Notes: a model not told the origin generated them from the sequence alone. A stretch of 64,000 nt of DNA from Scalesia atractyloides (GCA_947069175.1 CAMTDV010000023.1:91758240-91822239); one strand, 5' to 3'; positions 44,061 to 57,354 are shown, numbered from the stretch's first letter. Program-made: numbers and translations.

Positions 44061-45651
44061 TTGTGTATCTCTGATCCAATTACATATTGGTACCATTGTT
44101 TTAACTTATTGGAGAATGGTAGAGATAATGAGAAGTGAAGGTTCACTACTGAACAAATGACTTTCGGTGACGAACGATTGTGTAGAGATCTATCATTGAT
44201 AGTTCATCTGAAATATGGTCATGGGTAATATGATTCCCAGTTGTTTTAGTAGTGGTCGACGAAAGTGACTAACCGCCTAAGTTGGTTGAGTTAGTTGGTT
44301 TTAGTTGTATATGACTGTTTTTTAGTTTCTAAACGTTATCATTATGGTGTATATATATATATATAAACACCTGGTCTTTTTTATTGGAAATGACAAGAAA
44401 TACATAAATAACACAAGTTTCTATGCTATTTATTTGTTTCACTTTCTTTATAACCAATACATATATGGGTGGAAGGGACACCTTTCCCTCTATTACATTT
44501 ATCATATTATTACACTCAATCAACATTTAATACCCCATTTCATCACATTTTCATTATCACACTTGCAAAACTTATCACATTTCATCACCAAAGTTTTTTT
44601 CTTTTTTAAATAAAATATAAACTAGATTAAAAACAAAATTTCAATTACATAAAACTAAACAAATAACAAATATAAAAATACATAATTTTAAAAAATGTTA
44701 TAAACATAGGAATGTTATAATTTTACATTTTTTAAATGTAATATAAATTAATAAAACAAAAAAAATGTTATAAACATAGAAATGTTATCATTTCATAATT
44801 AAAAAAAACCAACGATGTTTTAAATTAGAGGGGTTATTAATAGAAATGTTATCATTTTATAATTAAATAAAAGAACCAATGATATTTTAAATTAGAGGGG
44901 TTATTAATAGAAATGTTATCATTTTATAATTAAAAAAAGAACCAATGATGTTTTAAACTAGAGGGGTTATTAACATAAAAAGTTAAGGGAATTAATTATT
45001 TGGTTATTGAGGGGCTGATTGTGTCAACTTTTAAAAAATATTGTTTTCTTCTCATCAGTATCTCTCTTCAAATTTCTTCTTCTTCTTTCATCATTTGTAT
45101 TTTTAACAACAAATTTAAATCATTAAACACTAAAGTATCATCGTGACACTAGCAAAAACATTCAATCATTTCTTTGTATATGTAAGTTTGAATTTTTGCA
45201 TAATTATCTTTATTCATCATTCATTAACATTTCTTTCCAACCATTTTCATATATCTCGGCCGTCGTGTACTTCACGGTGATAACGATCACCACCATGAAA
45301 ACACCCCTTGTAGCAGTGTTTCATAGGCATCACGGCCTTTTACACGGAGGTGCCGGGACCCCCTAAAAATAGACATGTTAGTTATGGACCCCAAGTTTAA
45401 AAAGACGCTTGATGCTGTCAATTAATTCTTTTCATCGTACTATTGAACTCTAAATGTGATCAACACAAGATGCAAAAAAATAACTTCTTTCATGTGCATG
45501 ATAATATGCAATTTGTCAACGATGCACTTGGATTGCTTTCATATGGTTGTTTAACCAGGCGAAATTACATATAATTATTCTTGAACATTATAACAACATT
45601 GAAGAACATAAAAAAACAAAAAAAATAGACAATCAAAGTAGCCTTTATAAA
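44061..45651. other. AT-rich intergenic region
   Basis: I see no gene. It contains the tandem repeat at 44777-44980. A less AT-rich stretch around 45250-45370 (CGTGTACTTCACGGTGATAA, then GCACCTCCG-like text) is unassigned. Confidence 0.5.
44777..44980 (+). repeat. ~65-bp tandem repeat, three units
   Basis: GAAATGTTATCATTT begins units at 44779, 44843 and 44909. Each unit ends with TTAGAGGGGTTATTAA or CTAGAGGGGTTATTAA. Units differ by small indels, giving periods of 64 and 66. AT-rich and non-coding. Confidence 0.88.
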
Positions 45652-46592
45652 TCAAACCACATCCACCATTTTTGGTGTTTTATCCTCTTTCTTGTTCCAA
45701 GCTGCCACCACAAGATAAACACTAAAGTTTATCACACCCAAAACTGACAACAATCCATAGAAGCAATCCAATCTTCCATGGTCGATATCATCCGCGAGCC
45801 ACCCTTCTCCGTCATGGGTTCCAGTCACCTTCTTCACCACGGATACCAGAAAACTGCTCATGAAAAACCCGAGTGCAAGTAATCTAACTGGCCAGTGTAT
45901 ATGAATGCCTAACCCGCGCCTACCAGCAAGAACTGAGGGATGAGGATGAATACACTTATTGGTAGTGGGTTTTCGGTTGTGTTTCCGCCAATGGACTTGG
46001 CTACTGATAATCGCTTCATTTCAATCACTGAGGCTACAGCCATTCCTAAGGTTGAGAGAATCAACCCTATTGCCATTCTTTGTAGATCAGTGAAACCTGT
46101 TGTGGGGAAACAAAATAAACAATTAGTGCTTTGGAGTAGCTCACACCGGATTAAAACTGATAATTAATTGATCCAAAAGTTAGCTGACTCCTACTTGGAT
46201 TAGCGAGAATGAGAAAAACAAAATAGAAGTGGTCCCAACATACATAACACGAGCATTGGGTTATAAGTGGAGTTTCGGAGCCCATAAGTAGTAGACAGAA
46301 AGGCCCTGACGAGTCCGATCATTTGACAAATGACGACATGCGGACCCAATTGTCTAATCCGAATTTCATCAATTCTGATATTTCTGTTTTTACTCTGATG
46401 CAAGTAACTCGTATATTTTAAGCGTCTATTTACGTCATTAATTTCAGTATATTTCACACTTTGTATTTTGTAATTTCAAAAATTTGATGATGTTTTCCAA
46501 ATTTAAAACTTTTTTAATGTTCAATCTAAATATTTAAGTTTCACTATTATATCAGTTCTCTTGAGAATTTTATCTTTGATATGCGTTAATAA

Positions 46593-46595
<3 letters not shown>

Positions 46596-46641
<46 letters not shown>

Positions 46642-46673
46642 TAATATATATATATATATATGTATATATGTAG
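46596..46673. repeat. (TA)n microsatellite in NPF intron 5
   Basis: About 75 bases of nearly pure TA with a few AATAT interruptions, 13 bases downstream (minus sense) of exon 5. Confidence 0.92.
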
Positions 46674-49131
46674 ATTGATATTCACCTGGTGTTCCCTTCC
46701 ATTTCTTCCAAAACGGGATGATCAAACAATCGTAAACAGCGCAAGTAAGCAATATAGCAAGCACAAAGAAGACAGTGAGTGATCCTGCAGGGATCATGAA
46801 CCCGCCAACAGTTCGTTCCATAGTGGATGCTTGTACGACAGAAACTGTGATCATTTGAGAATAGGCTGTCCAAAACAATATCGTTGTCGCCCAAACGGGC
46901 AACAACCTGGCCATCATTTTAACTTCTTCTACCTGGGTCACCGTGCACAACTTCCATAGATTTACGGTTGAACCTGAGCCAGTTTTCACAAAATCTCCTT
47001 CTGCTACAATTGCAGCCTTGTCCAAGCACCTACAAGAAGATAGAATAGGTTAAATTGGATTATGCTTAACCTCAAACTGACTAAAACAAAATTAATTAGC
47101 TAAAAATAACAGATAATGTTGTAAAATATGTGTATCTAATAAAAATATTTTCCATAAACGGGTTGTTTCCAAAACTGATAATTATAAATGGGTCTTTTTT
47201 TCTTCTTTCAAATACTGTTAAAAAAAATAAATGTGTCTTTTTTTAACATGATTTCTAGTTAAATAGAACGAAATCTAATATTTTACAAAGATCTCTGATC
47301 ATATGTAAAATCTGTAACAATATATTACAAAAAAAAACTGTAATAATTTACATTTACTATATATTTTATAAGTTTTTCTGTAATAATATGTACAATTATA
47401 TTTACAAAACAATTTTGCCTTAATATTTCTAGTTGCCTTCTCAAATAACGACTTCTACTTCGATTAAATTCGTTAGTTTTAACAGCTATAATAAAAATCA
47501 TATTTGTCACTACATACATTTGAAAAAAAAATTCCACGAGTGTTTTTATCACCCAAACCGCCCAACTCTAGTTTACCATACTTATCAACAATATATAGAT
47601 TTCTTTGATACTTACTGAAATTGATCTGTGTGATGGATCCTTGAACCATCAGGAGTGTTTTCATGCAACATGTGAATATCATAAGGAAGATTCAAATTCC
47701 TCTTTTTTATAGCCGCCACAAGTACTTGAAAAATACTAACAGTCAGGCTTCCTTCACGCTTCTTGTACCGATATCTTTTTATTCCTGACAAGATCACCAC
47801 AATAGTGACGAACATTGAAATCGTACAAATCCCATACGCCAAGCTTCTACCAACTTCATCTTGTATGTACACAAGGACTGTAACCGCCAAGAGTCCTCCA
47901 AGACTGATGAAGAAGAAAAACCATAGGCCATCTGTGTCTTTTCAACTTCGTTTTTCTCGTCGAATTGGTCGGTACCAAATCCGGAGACTGATGATTTTAA
48001 GCCGCCTGTACCAAGTGCAATGAGGTACAATGCGAGATAGAGGATTCCCATTTGGAATCCGTTTGCTTCTTGGCAGTTGTTTTTTGCATGGCATGGTGGT
48101 GGCCTTAGGTTTGGTAGTTTTGTTGATAATGCTTTGTGCCTGTACCCTAGCATAATCAAAATTGATATGAGATGAGTTGTTAATAAATGGAAAAATAAAG
48201 AGCTTAACAAAAAGGTGTCCCCAAAAGATAATAGTTTGCGGCTTAAGTTATATGTCATGAAGCTTAATTAGAGATAAAGAGTTGATCAAAGAGTTAGTTG
48301 ACTCATACTTAGACCAACTAGACATGGGAAAATGGGGTGGTAAGGACCAACAAAAAAGGATCCTAACTTGAGCTAAGAGTGGAGTTATGTGGTTTGGCCT
48401 AGTTGTCCAACCCGAATTTAATTGATCACTTAGGGCTCTGATTTCATCAACAACGTTTTCTAAATTTTAGGGTGTTCAATTCTGTAACTTTTTTAACAAA
48501 AACGCCTAAATCCTTGCTTGTCTTAAGTTACGAATTTGATTTAATTCTAAATTCTAGTGTGTACTAGATGGTTTGTAATTTTGAAAATTTGCAATACCTA
48601 CCGGATATAGAATTTCTTATGAAGTTGTTAGCGATGTCCAAGTATGAAATAATAAGACCGGTCGATAGCATCCACGGTATGCATAGTCCACATAGTGACA
48701 TAGTGTTGGAAATCTAATCTAATGTATGATAGGAAGGCTTACTAGTGTTTCGAATGATAAACAATCGACATGAACTAAAGGTATTCTGATGCATTGGTGG
48801 TGCCTATGGCGTCCTAAACCTATTTAGCGACTGCTTCACTATCAGACGGTTTTCTGTAAAAGTACATATGCAATGCAAGAAAGTGCTACTTGAATATTTG
48901 ATAAGAAGACTTACAAGTGCCTGAATAGAGGCAAAGATGACAATAGTTTTGAATCTGCCAAGAAAAGTGTCTGCTAAAAAGCCACCAAGTAGGCACAAGA
49001 GAAAAGATGTGCCCAAGAAATCAGTGACCACATTGGCTGAAGTTGAGCTGGGGAGGTGCATGGTTCCACCCAAATATGTCACCAAATTCACTGCTATTCC
49101 CATTGTGTGACAGTCTCTCACATATTTCAAT

Positions 49132-51055
49132 TCTTGTTATAATTCCAAGTCAAAGTTCAGTTTCTTGATTTTGATTTTGATTTTTCTAGTTCATTTTCTG
49201 ACTCTTTTGTATGAAATATAAAGATAATTTAATTCGAAAAGATTATACCCAAACGTATTTGATGCCAAGTTAATCTCCCAGGAATTGATCTTTGTTATTT
49301 TTTAATCCATTATTGTATTTATAAGGAATATTTTGATTCATAGTTTAAAAGCAACTTATAAATTGATGATCTCACAACTACTTAGTTGATTTGTTTAGAA
49401 ATGTTAAGCCCTGAATTGTTATTTTTATGATAGACTTATAAAGTGTCTGAAGCGTGTGTGTATTATATATATGAACCGCAAAAGAACGATATTAAAAACA
49501 TCTTTTTTTGCTATCTATCTAAATCAAATACATTTTACAAGTAAAAATTAACAAATAAATATGTTATATAAATCAGTGTACTTGTGAAAGTGTATACATA
49601 TTACATGTTGCTAACCCTATGTAAATTTATTATCATTTAAGCATTTAAAGTATTTGTTAAAAACGCATAAAAAACAAAAAAAGAGAGGGGAAATTTACAT
49701 ATTCAATGGATACTTTACTCTTTTAAGTTAGATCAATGAAAACAAAATTTGGTAGATTAAAGTTACTGGAATATAAAATATTACTTTCACTTCATATAAT
49801 TTTAAAATGTAAATATATATATCTTCTTTATGAAACCTATGTACCAAAGTATGACTATGACCGAACGTTTTGCGCCTTTTCCCCCTCCAAAGACTTTGGT
49901 GCATTGTTACATATAATAACCATTTTTTTATCTATTGGATCTTTAAAGTTTAGAGAAAGCTATATTCAAACTTATGACTTGTATAAAAGCAATTAGAAAA
50001 ACATTTAAAATAACTTTTAAGACAATTATTAAAGAAGGTAATAACTTCACTTGAAAACTTAAAGAAAAAAATATACTGACAATATTATTGTAGGTATATA
50101 TGAAAATAATATTATGATTGATTCGAAATAAAAGAAACATAAAATATCGAAATACCTTTTTTAAGAAAAGCATGCAATCAATCAACAATTCCAATTGACC
50201 TCTCTACATCAGTTGTGGATCCAAAGAAAAGATCCGACACTTTGTGTGAAACGTTACTAATTAACTTTCTTTAACTTGTCAGATGATTAAACATAGGATA
50301 TTCAACCTCATGTCCTCATGAATTCAAATTATAATGAAATAATGACTGTATAATTAACAATTCAATAAGACAAATTGAAGCTCTTTTATTTCCTTATCGT
50401 TAATTAGATGTACTATATATTCTTGAACTTGCATGAATCATGCACAATTAATGACTTGCACAACAATCTTTCAACAACGCGCCATGTCGATTTGGTGAAC
50501 AACAGGGAAGAAGATGGGATTTTAGATATGTTAGATTGAATAGCGAGAACGTTTAGTACAACATGTCACTATGTGATATGCATAATTTTTTCTCAATATT
50601 TACGGTGATAAAAATGTATAGTTTAATTTGTAAGTTATACGTAGTTATAACATGCACAAGATTATATATGTAAATACGTTTGTAATGTAGATCATTGTTG
50701 CACTCAATTTCCCATGCTTGTTTTTACATGAGGTTATTATGTAAGAGTAACAGATTGATCCCACCTCCTTGGTTTCTCGTGTGCTCTCAATCACATACAA
50801 ACCGGAATAAAGACAAAACTATTTAATGGAAGCTAGCACATATAAAGATACCAAACATAATAGTACACAATAAAACCTAGTGGGGTGGTCCAGTTTTTGG
50901 ACCAAGTTTAATTTGTCCTGGCAAGCCAGATAAGCTAAGTGTGTGTTCAGTGTTTGTGATCAGTTATGGTTAACCGAATTGAGCACAAGACCACTACTCA
51001 AAGATGCACATGCATGTTAGTATGTTAGTATAGGTTATGAAGCAAATGAACTTAC
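49132..51055 (-). other. Long intron 2 of the NPF pseudogene
   Basis: The intron begins with GTAAGT at 51055 on the minus strand and runs about 1.9 kb. It is AT-rich, with no gene or defined transposon recognised. Confidence 0.6.
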
Positions 51056-51812
51056 TAAGGATTAGTGCAGCAGGCACCCAACCACCGGTCTTGGATCTAT
51101 CAGCTGGGAAACCCTTGTAGTCTACTGCATCCGCAATGGTTAAACTCGTCTTTCCATCCTGAAAACAGGTAAAAACATATTTTTAACAAGTGTGCCAAAA
51201 ACATCCATAGGATTTAATTTAGCGCGTCCAAATCTAGATTAGGGTTTAATTAAAGGTGTTTTGGGAAGGCAATATAAGTTTGCCTTAATTAGGTATGTTT
51301 CCTTGTAAGAGGATCTCCAACGCGACAAAGCAGACAGGACGGATGCACATGAGGCCGAACGCCCATGTTAGAAGGGTTGTCTGATGATGTTTGTCTATGG
51401 GTGTGTGATCATTAGACACAAGTGGATGGATGGTGGTGACCCCTTCTCACAACAACCGTAGCATTTGAAAGAAAATAACAGGGATTCAAGTCCCACAGAC
51501 AAAAGGGATTAAAAGAAATTTGTCCTTAAAATATTTTTTTTTCAAAGAATCAGTGAATAAGGAGTGTTTGAAAAAGTACGTTAGGTTTTAGATATCTAAA
51601 TAATTAAGCATTGAATATGCTCTTAAATATTTTATGATTTAATAAATTTTGCTGTAATGTACCTAAAAGATTAAGAAAAAAAAGAATAAAAATACTAGGA
51701 TTTTGGAAATCAAGATACATGGTTGATAAAGTTGTTGATGCTAACCATTGTTTCTTTTCTTCTTTCTCAAGTCTCCGTAGAACAGAGCTTGAACAGTTCA
51801 CAAAACTCAAAA

Positions 51813-51827
51813 CTCTCTCTCTCTCTC
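51813..51827 (-). other. (CT)n tract in the NPF 5' UTR
   Basis: On the minus strand this is a GA-repeat between the TATA box and the ATG, a common composition in plant 5' UTRs. Confidence 0.6.
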
Positions 51828-51872
51828 ACTTGAGCTTCACTTAGCACATAAAGAGTCATGGAAGAGTATACC

Positions 51873-51881
51873 CTTATATAG
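51873..51881 (-). promoter_or_regulatory. TATA box of the NPF gene
   Basis: The minus strand reads CTATATAAG here, about 125 bases upstream of the inferred ATG at 51748. That is a normal TATA-to-start distance for a plant gene with a short 5' UTR. Confidence 0.6.
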
Positions 51882-51889
51882 GCAAACAA

Positions 51890-53874
51890 AATTAATATGT
51901 ACAACACTAAAGGTGACCCTCCACTACCCATTATAAGAAGATCATTGAGTGTGATAAAGATTACCCTTACAGTTTTGTTGTCCAGAATCTTCGCACTTAT
52001 TTTTTATAATAATATAATTAATCGACATATGTATATTTCAATATTTTCTTCTTACAAAATAAACTAAAGTGGATGTTGATTTGTAGTGGAATCTAGAACA
52101 TATGTAACAAATTCCCCATCTATCTGTGCTTATCATAGGTCAACTGTAATGCTCTTTTACCATCTGTATGGTACACATTGATTTTGTAGGGTTTGTGAAC
52201 CATACTATACAAAACAACTTATGGTACATAGTTACATACCCATTCCTTCAACTCTTTCTTTTCTTTGAATATTACATGTTCTCGGTGCTTTTTCTACAAT
52301 TCTATTTCTAACCCACAAAAGGCTAATCTCTAACGTTGACCTTGGCTTTTAACTTTTTATGGTCTTGGGTTTTAATTTATCACTTGATCGGTTTCTTAGG
52401 CATGGGCTAGAATTATTGTATTAGTATAGAAATCTCTATAATTTCAAGTTGTGTGTCTTGTTTAGGTGTTGGTGGCCTCACCCTATAAGCTATTTGCGGA
52501 GTTGCCATATAGATATGATGAAGATGTCACTTAATTAATATCTTGTGGTTGGTGTACTCCACAACTACAATAAAGTTCAAATCCTGAATGTAGATTGTAA
52601 TGTATTTATTCTAGAAAATATAAGATCTATTTAAAAAAAAACGTATGTTGCAGTTATTCTTATTGTAAAAGTATTTACAATGAAACCAGAGTGAAATGAA
52701 ATACCTTTAAATTGATTTTTATCTTTATTTGTTTTTAACAATTTATACTATTAGAATAAATTATATATAAAATTTTATGTGTTATTTTGAATTTTATTTC
52801 TCAATTATGATTTATATATATAATTTTATTTAATTTAATAATTGTTCTTATTTATCTGTCAACTAGTTTTTTACCCTTGTGTTTCGCTGTGGGACTGTGA
52901 TCGTTTTTCTCCATGCAACAACTTGAAGTATATATGGCCATTAATTATCAGTTTGCCTTGTCGAAAACCGTAAAGAGAACACTGATACCGTTTCCATAAT
53001 GGCAAAAATACCGGCAACGATGCTCGCTCATAAGCGGTTGGGTTTGTTACATTACCGCAACGATATATCACCTGCTATAGCATAGGATGCCAAGAAAAAT
53101 ACTTGATTTTAAATACAACTTAATTTAAATTAAAAAAAATCTATATTGAAATGTTCACCCCAAAAACTAAAACCGTAGATTTTGTTTTTTAGTTAACGAA
53201 CGAATAGCAATGGAAAACTAACCCATTTATTGAAGATAGTTGCCAGATTTTTATTAATATCGTTTTATGTAAGCATTTTTAAATTTAGTACTGATCATTG
53301 TTTCAGAGAAAATATGAAAAGAATGATATTATATGGCAAATGGCAAAACAAAAAGTCAAAGAACGTTAAAATCTAATAAATTATTATTCATCATTCTTTA
53401 TTTATTTACTTTTATTTATTTACTAAAAATAGTTTGTTTGAGCTTTTTACTATTCATTTTTCCTACATATTTTTATCCTTCGATTTTGTTTTTCAACCTC
53501 TTTAATACGTATATTTTAGTTTTTAACCTCTTTGGTTTTATTTTTTTATCCAACATTTTTCACTTTCAACTTTGTTCTCTTATACTTTTCATTTTTCATA
53601 AATTCGTCATTTTACGTTTTATTCTAAATTTTGAGAGTAAACATGATGTAACGTGCATGTATGGCTCTACGTTTTTACGTTTATATTTTTGGTAGTTTAA
53701 CGGCCTCGTCACAACTAGCGGGTCCTAAGCGGCTTAGTTATTTTATTTCTTTGATTTACGTTTTTGTCTAATTTTTACGAGTTAATACGTCGCAACGCGT
53801 ATCCATGGTTCACCGTTTTATGTTTACTTTTTGTTTGATTTAACGGTCTTGCCACAAAACGCGGATCCTAAATA
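51890..53874. other. Upstream intergenic region of the NPF gene
   Basis: I recognise no gene. Short open frames at 52871-53071 (minus) and 53333-53695 (plus) have transposon-like or low-complexity composition. From 53640 the text (ACGTTTTTACG, CGGCCTCGTCACAAC, TAACGGTCTTGCCACAAAAC) is internally repetitive and resembles dispersed plant repeats. Confidence 0.45.
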
Positions 53875-54645
53875 CTAGTTAATTATGGTTTATAATTAAT
53901 TAACAAAACAATTTATGCGATACCGAAAGGGAAAAACATGGACCAACATGTAATTGACACACAACCCAATAGTTGCCCGATACTATAACCAAGAGATATG
54001 TAAATTGTTATTTGTATAAAGATCATTTCAGAACTCTAAATAATTGAAAAACTTACAGATCTATTTATATATTTTTACATTTAACATTGTTTAAAGGTAA
54101 TTTTTATCATTTATTATAATTCAATGTGTGTTAAGAGTAGTTTTATCATTTTTCTCATATGTAATTTTATAATTACATACACGTAAATTGGATCCTTTAT
54201 ACATATGTAAATTAGTTCCTTTACACAGATGTAAATTAGTTATTACACATAAATAATTTAGTTTTTCATATACGTAATCATAAAAATACATATAATAAAT
54301 TATAAAAGTATCCTTAAATAATGTTAAATAAAAATATACAAATAAATAATTGTTTTTTAGTTATTGTGATTTTATTTTATTTTCTTTTTATATAATAGTG
54401 GTATAAAAAGACCAATGGTTACTTTAATTTTGATTTTTGTACTTTTTAATTACGTCGTAACTAGTTAATTATGGTTTATAATTAATTAACAAAACAATTT
54501 ATGTATCACCGAAAGGAAGAAAAAAAAAGAGAGGTGGAGCAACATGAAATTGACAAGCAGCCCAATAGTTGCCCGATATTATAACGAAGAGATACCTAAA
54601 TTATATAGATATTGTTAGGTTCATTTCAGAACTCTAAATAACTAT
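53875..54645 (+). repeat. Direct duplication of ~180 bp, period 586
   Basis: CTAGTTAATTATGGTTTATA begins blocks at 53875 and 54461. Both continue through ACCGAAAGG, CCCAATAGTTGCCCGATA and CATTTCAGAACTCTAAATAA with about 85% identity. It indicates local duplication of an AT-rich element. The right-hand end near 54950-55005 (complement of the CATTTCAGAACTCTAAAT phrase, then CTCACCCTATATA) makes an inverted pair with each block. Confidence 0.8.
54161..54452 (+). repeat. ~290-bp repeat, first copy
   Basis: Matches 55799-56091 at high identity (AAATTGGATCCTTTA, ACACATAAATAATTTAGTTT, TATAATAGTGGTATAAAAAG). Two members of one AT-rich element family. Confidence 0.82.
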
Positions 54646-55036
54646 AAAACTTTTAATAAACAATCATTTTATAAATATATTTTAATATTTAAAGCACTTT
54701 TATCATTTATCATATGTGTTTTTATGCTTACATAAATGTTAAGAGTAGTTCATATATATATAATAGTTAAATCATATATATGTGAAATAACTTATTACAT
54801 ATATGTAACAATACTAGTATACATATATGTAATCATAAAAATTCATATAAAAATGATAAAATTACTCTTAAGATGAATGTAATAAAAATTCATATAATAA
54901 CTGATAAAGTTATCTAAATATAATAATATTTTTATAAAAAGATTGTATATTAGAAGTTTTGAGAGTTCTGTAAATATTTAGGGTTCTGAAATAATCCTCA
55001 CCCTATATATATATATATATAATATATATATATATA

Positions 55037-55416
55037 TATGGGAAGGTTTAAATGAGAATGCTATATTGCGAGAACGAATGAAGAAACCACAAAAACTTAG
55101 TCAAAAACATTTTAAATTCAAAATTCTTTTTTAACTTATCATTATTATTTGAATACAATATTAGAAATTAAATTTACATGTATTCGGAAATAATGAAAAT
55201 TTACACATGTGTAAATTTATTGTATTTACATATGTGTAAAAAATTTATTAAGATTGATTTTGATAGTAAAGGTGAATTATTTAAAGAGTAAATTCTTTAT
55301 CTAATGTTGTATTTAAACTATAATGAAGTTTGTATTAGAAAAAAATGATTTTGATTGGTTTTTTCATTCATTCTTACGTTCTCGCTATATTTAGCGTTCT
55401 TAAGATAACACTCCCT

Positions 55417-55420
<4 letters not shown>
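55037..55420. mobile_element. 384-bp inverted-repeat element between TA repeats
   Basis: The left end TATGGGAAGGTTTAAATGAG, then AATGCTATATTGCGAGAACG, pairs with the complement of the right end (TATAAGGGAGTGTTATC, then GAACGCTAAATATAGCGAGAACG). Both sides open into (TA)n tracts. It is a non-autonomous element that targets or generates TA repeats. The superfamily is not clear. Confidence 0.72.

Positions 55421-55421
<1 letters not shown>

Positions 55422-55471
<50 letters not shown>
55422..55471. repeat. (TA)n microsatellite
   Basis: Nearly pure TA between two inverted-repeat elements. Confidence 0.92.
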
Positions 55472-55697
55472 GGATTATGATCATTTGTGAACAACCCACT
55501 TGATAGTGAACTGTGTGAGCCAATCCCAGCCCTTGATTATTAATACACGTATGTAAATCACTTGTCAGGATTTGATTATGAAATACACTAGTGTATTTTA
55601 CGATTTGATGATGAAATCCTAGCCATACACGTGTGTAAATCAATGATCAAGATTTGTTCACTCAATTCGCAAGTACACTAGTGTTCACTCTGAAACC
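55468..55697. mobile_element. Possible 230-bp element between TA repeats
   Basis: It starts TATAGGATTATGATCATTTG and ends with a complement-like GCACCCTATA; the terminal match is weak (about 15 of 25). The interior has two inverted phrases (ACACGTATGTAAATCA and ACACGTGTGTAAATCA in the same sense, with TGATTATGAAATACACTAGT). Confidence 0.4.
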
Positions 55698-55798
55698 GCA
55701 CCCTATATATATATAGGGAGAGGATCATGAAAAAACTACATATAAATGAGAAAACTAAAAAACTAACCAATTTTTTTTACAATTTAAAAAAACAAAAT

Positions 55799-56091
55799 AA
55801 AATTTTATAATTACATTTACATAAATTGGATCCTTTACACATATGTAAATTAGTTTCTTTACACAGATGTAAGTTAGTTATTACACATAAATAATTTAGT
55901 TTTTCATATATGTAATCATAAAAATATATATAATAAATAATAGAAATATCTTTAAATAATGTTAAATATAAAAATATCAATTAAAATAATTGTTTTTTAG
56001 TTATTGTGATTTTATTTTCTTTTTATATAATAGTGGTATAAAAAGACCTATGGTTACTTTAATTTTGATTTTTGTACTTTTTATTTACTGA
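55799..56091 (+). repeat. ~290-bp repeat, second copy
   Basis: Second copy of 54161-54452. The left flank ATATATATATAGGGAGAGGATCA is another TA-bounded terminus of this type. Confidence 0.82.
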
Positions 56092-57100
56092 ATGGTAAAG
56101 AAAATCAAATTTTATTTTTTAATTATTTTTACTTTATTTTTTGTGACACAATATTAGCGACGACTCTTGTAAGTACCAACTTTTGAAACAGATTAAATTT
56201 TTGTCGTCATTATTGTGATTGATCTTCTTCTTCACAAAATTATCGATAAAATTTCATTCATACCAAACTTTTATATTATTACCTTTTTTTGTAGAGGTTT
56301 AGTGATATATTCTTGAATGTATTGTCAATTTACAAGATTTGGTATAATTAGAGTTTGCATATACAAGTACATTCATAGAGTGATAAGAGGTAAAGATAAC
56401 ACTGATGTTGCACTATCATGTTGTAGTTGGTATAGTTTGGACCTATGCCAGGTGCAAGTTATTATGCATGTGGTCCAACATTTATTTTTCATTTAGTGCA
56501 TAATATAATAGGGACCAAGCAAATATGTTATGAAGGATAGGCGTGCAATAAGGTCTTTAAAATGAAAGGGATATGCTAGATAATGTAAAGGTGATGGGAC
56601 TAATCGGACCAAAAAAAACACCGACATTTGTTTTAGAGACAACCCGTCTATGACGATTTCTTTCACTACCAGAAATCAACCACTTTTTTCAATCACGATA
56701 TTCGTCGGAAAGCGGTCTGGAAAATAAACCTATTACAAAGTCCTCTATTTATACTAACCATATAACTTATCATACTCTTAACACGAATACTAATAAATCT
56801 ATTATATAAACAAAATAAGCCTAAGCATTTAAACCCAAAATTCAAACTTTACATTTCAACTAAAAGCTTGTTGATTTAATGTTGTCTTTAATTATCTTAA
56901 TCTCTTTGAATTATCAGCTCCTTGATCGTAGGAGATCAGAATTAATTAGTCCTTCAAAAGGCACATGTGTATCTAGTCATAAAACAGAAACCTTTTTAGG
57001 GTTATATTCTATTCAACCATTATCAGTGATGGAGAATCAAACAACGTACACTTCATATGGTATGGTTACTATATGACTACAAAATTATCAATTTACTTTG
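56092..57100. other. Intergenic sequence
   Basis: I recognise no gene. CACTACCAGAAATCAACC at 56664 resembles a CACTA-transposon terminus, but no partner end was found. Confidence 0.4.
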
Positions 57101-57135
57101 CTCAATCTATTTGGGTGTCTATTTCGACACCCAAC

Positions 57136-57285
57136 CACCCTATATGACTAGTATAGAGATATACGAGTCGTATAGGGTTAACCTTAAACAACACAGACTG
57201 ACAGTGTGAGTCTGTGTCTAGTGGCTGATCGTATACGACTCGTATAGAGCTCTACGAGTTGTATACAACCAAGATGAATTTTTGG
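57136..57285. repeat. Palindromic GTATACGAGTCGTA repeats
   Basis: Several words such as TATACGAGTCGTATAG and GTATACGACTCGTATAG lie here. The last forms a near-perfect ~36-base palindrome centred on GAGCTC at 57247-57252. Confidence 0.7.
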
Positions 57286-57354
57286 ATGTAAAAGATGGGT
57301 GTTTATTGTTGGTTTTTTTTAAATATTAATGTTATATGTTTTGTTTTCTATCGT

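Larger units (their letters stand above)
45652..51748 (-). pseudogene. NPF6.2-like: NRT1/PTR family transporter, NPF6.2-like (broken)
   Basis: The minus-strand exons are 51748-51719 (short, inferred), 51158-51056, ~49131-48915, 48146-47616, 47029-46686 and 46096-45652. The text follows NPF6.2/NRT1.4 low-affinity nitrate transporters closely: ADAVDYKGFPADRSKTGGW, NLVTYLGGTMHLPSSTSANV, ALYLIALGTGGLKSSVSGFG, LDKAAIVAEGDF, TVTQVEEVKMMARLLPVWAT, QFLLVGAG and GWLADDIDHGRLDCFYGLL. The protein would be a 12-helix proton-coupled carrier in the plasma membrane. Lesions: one inserted base in exon 3 near 49110, one lost base near 48135, a ~10-base deletion near 47918 (the FFNRFFF region), TAG at 45911-45909 in place of the conserved Glu codon after VGAG, and a deletion of about 25 residues near 45880. 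It is clearly inactive. Confidence 0.9.

Noticed and set aside
53333..53695. 120-residue open frame rich in F, L and I
   Set aside because: It is a consequence of T-rich low-complexity DNA and lacks conserved motifs.
56664..56684. CACTA transposon terminus
   Set aside because: CACTACCAGAAATC fits the consensus, but no inverted partner, 3-bp target duplication or transposase was found nearby.
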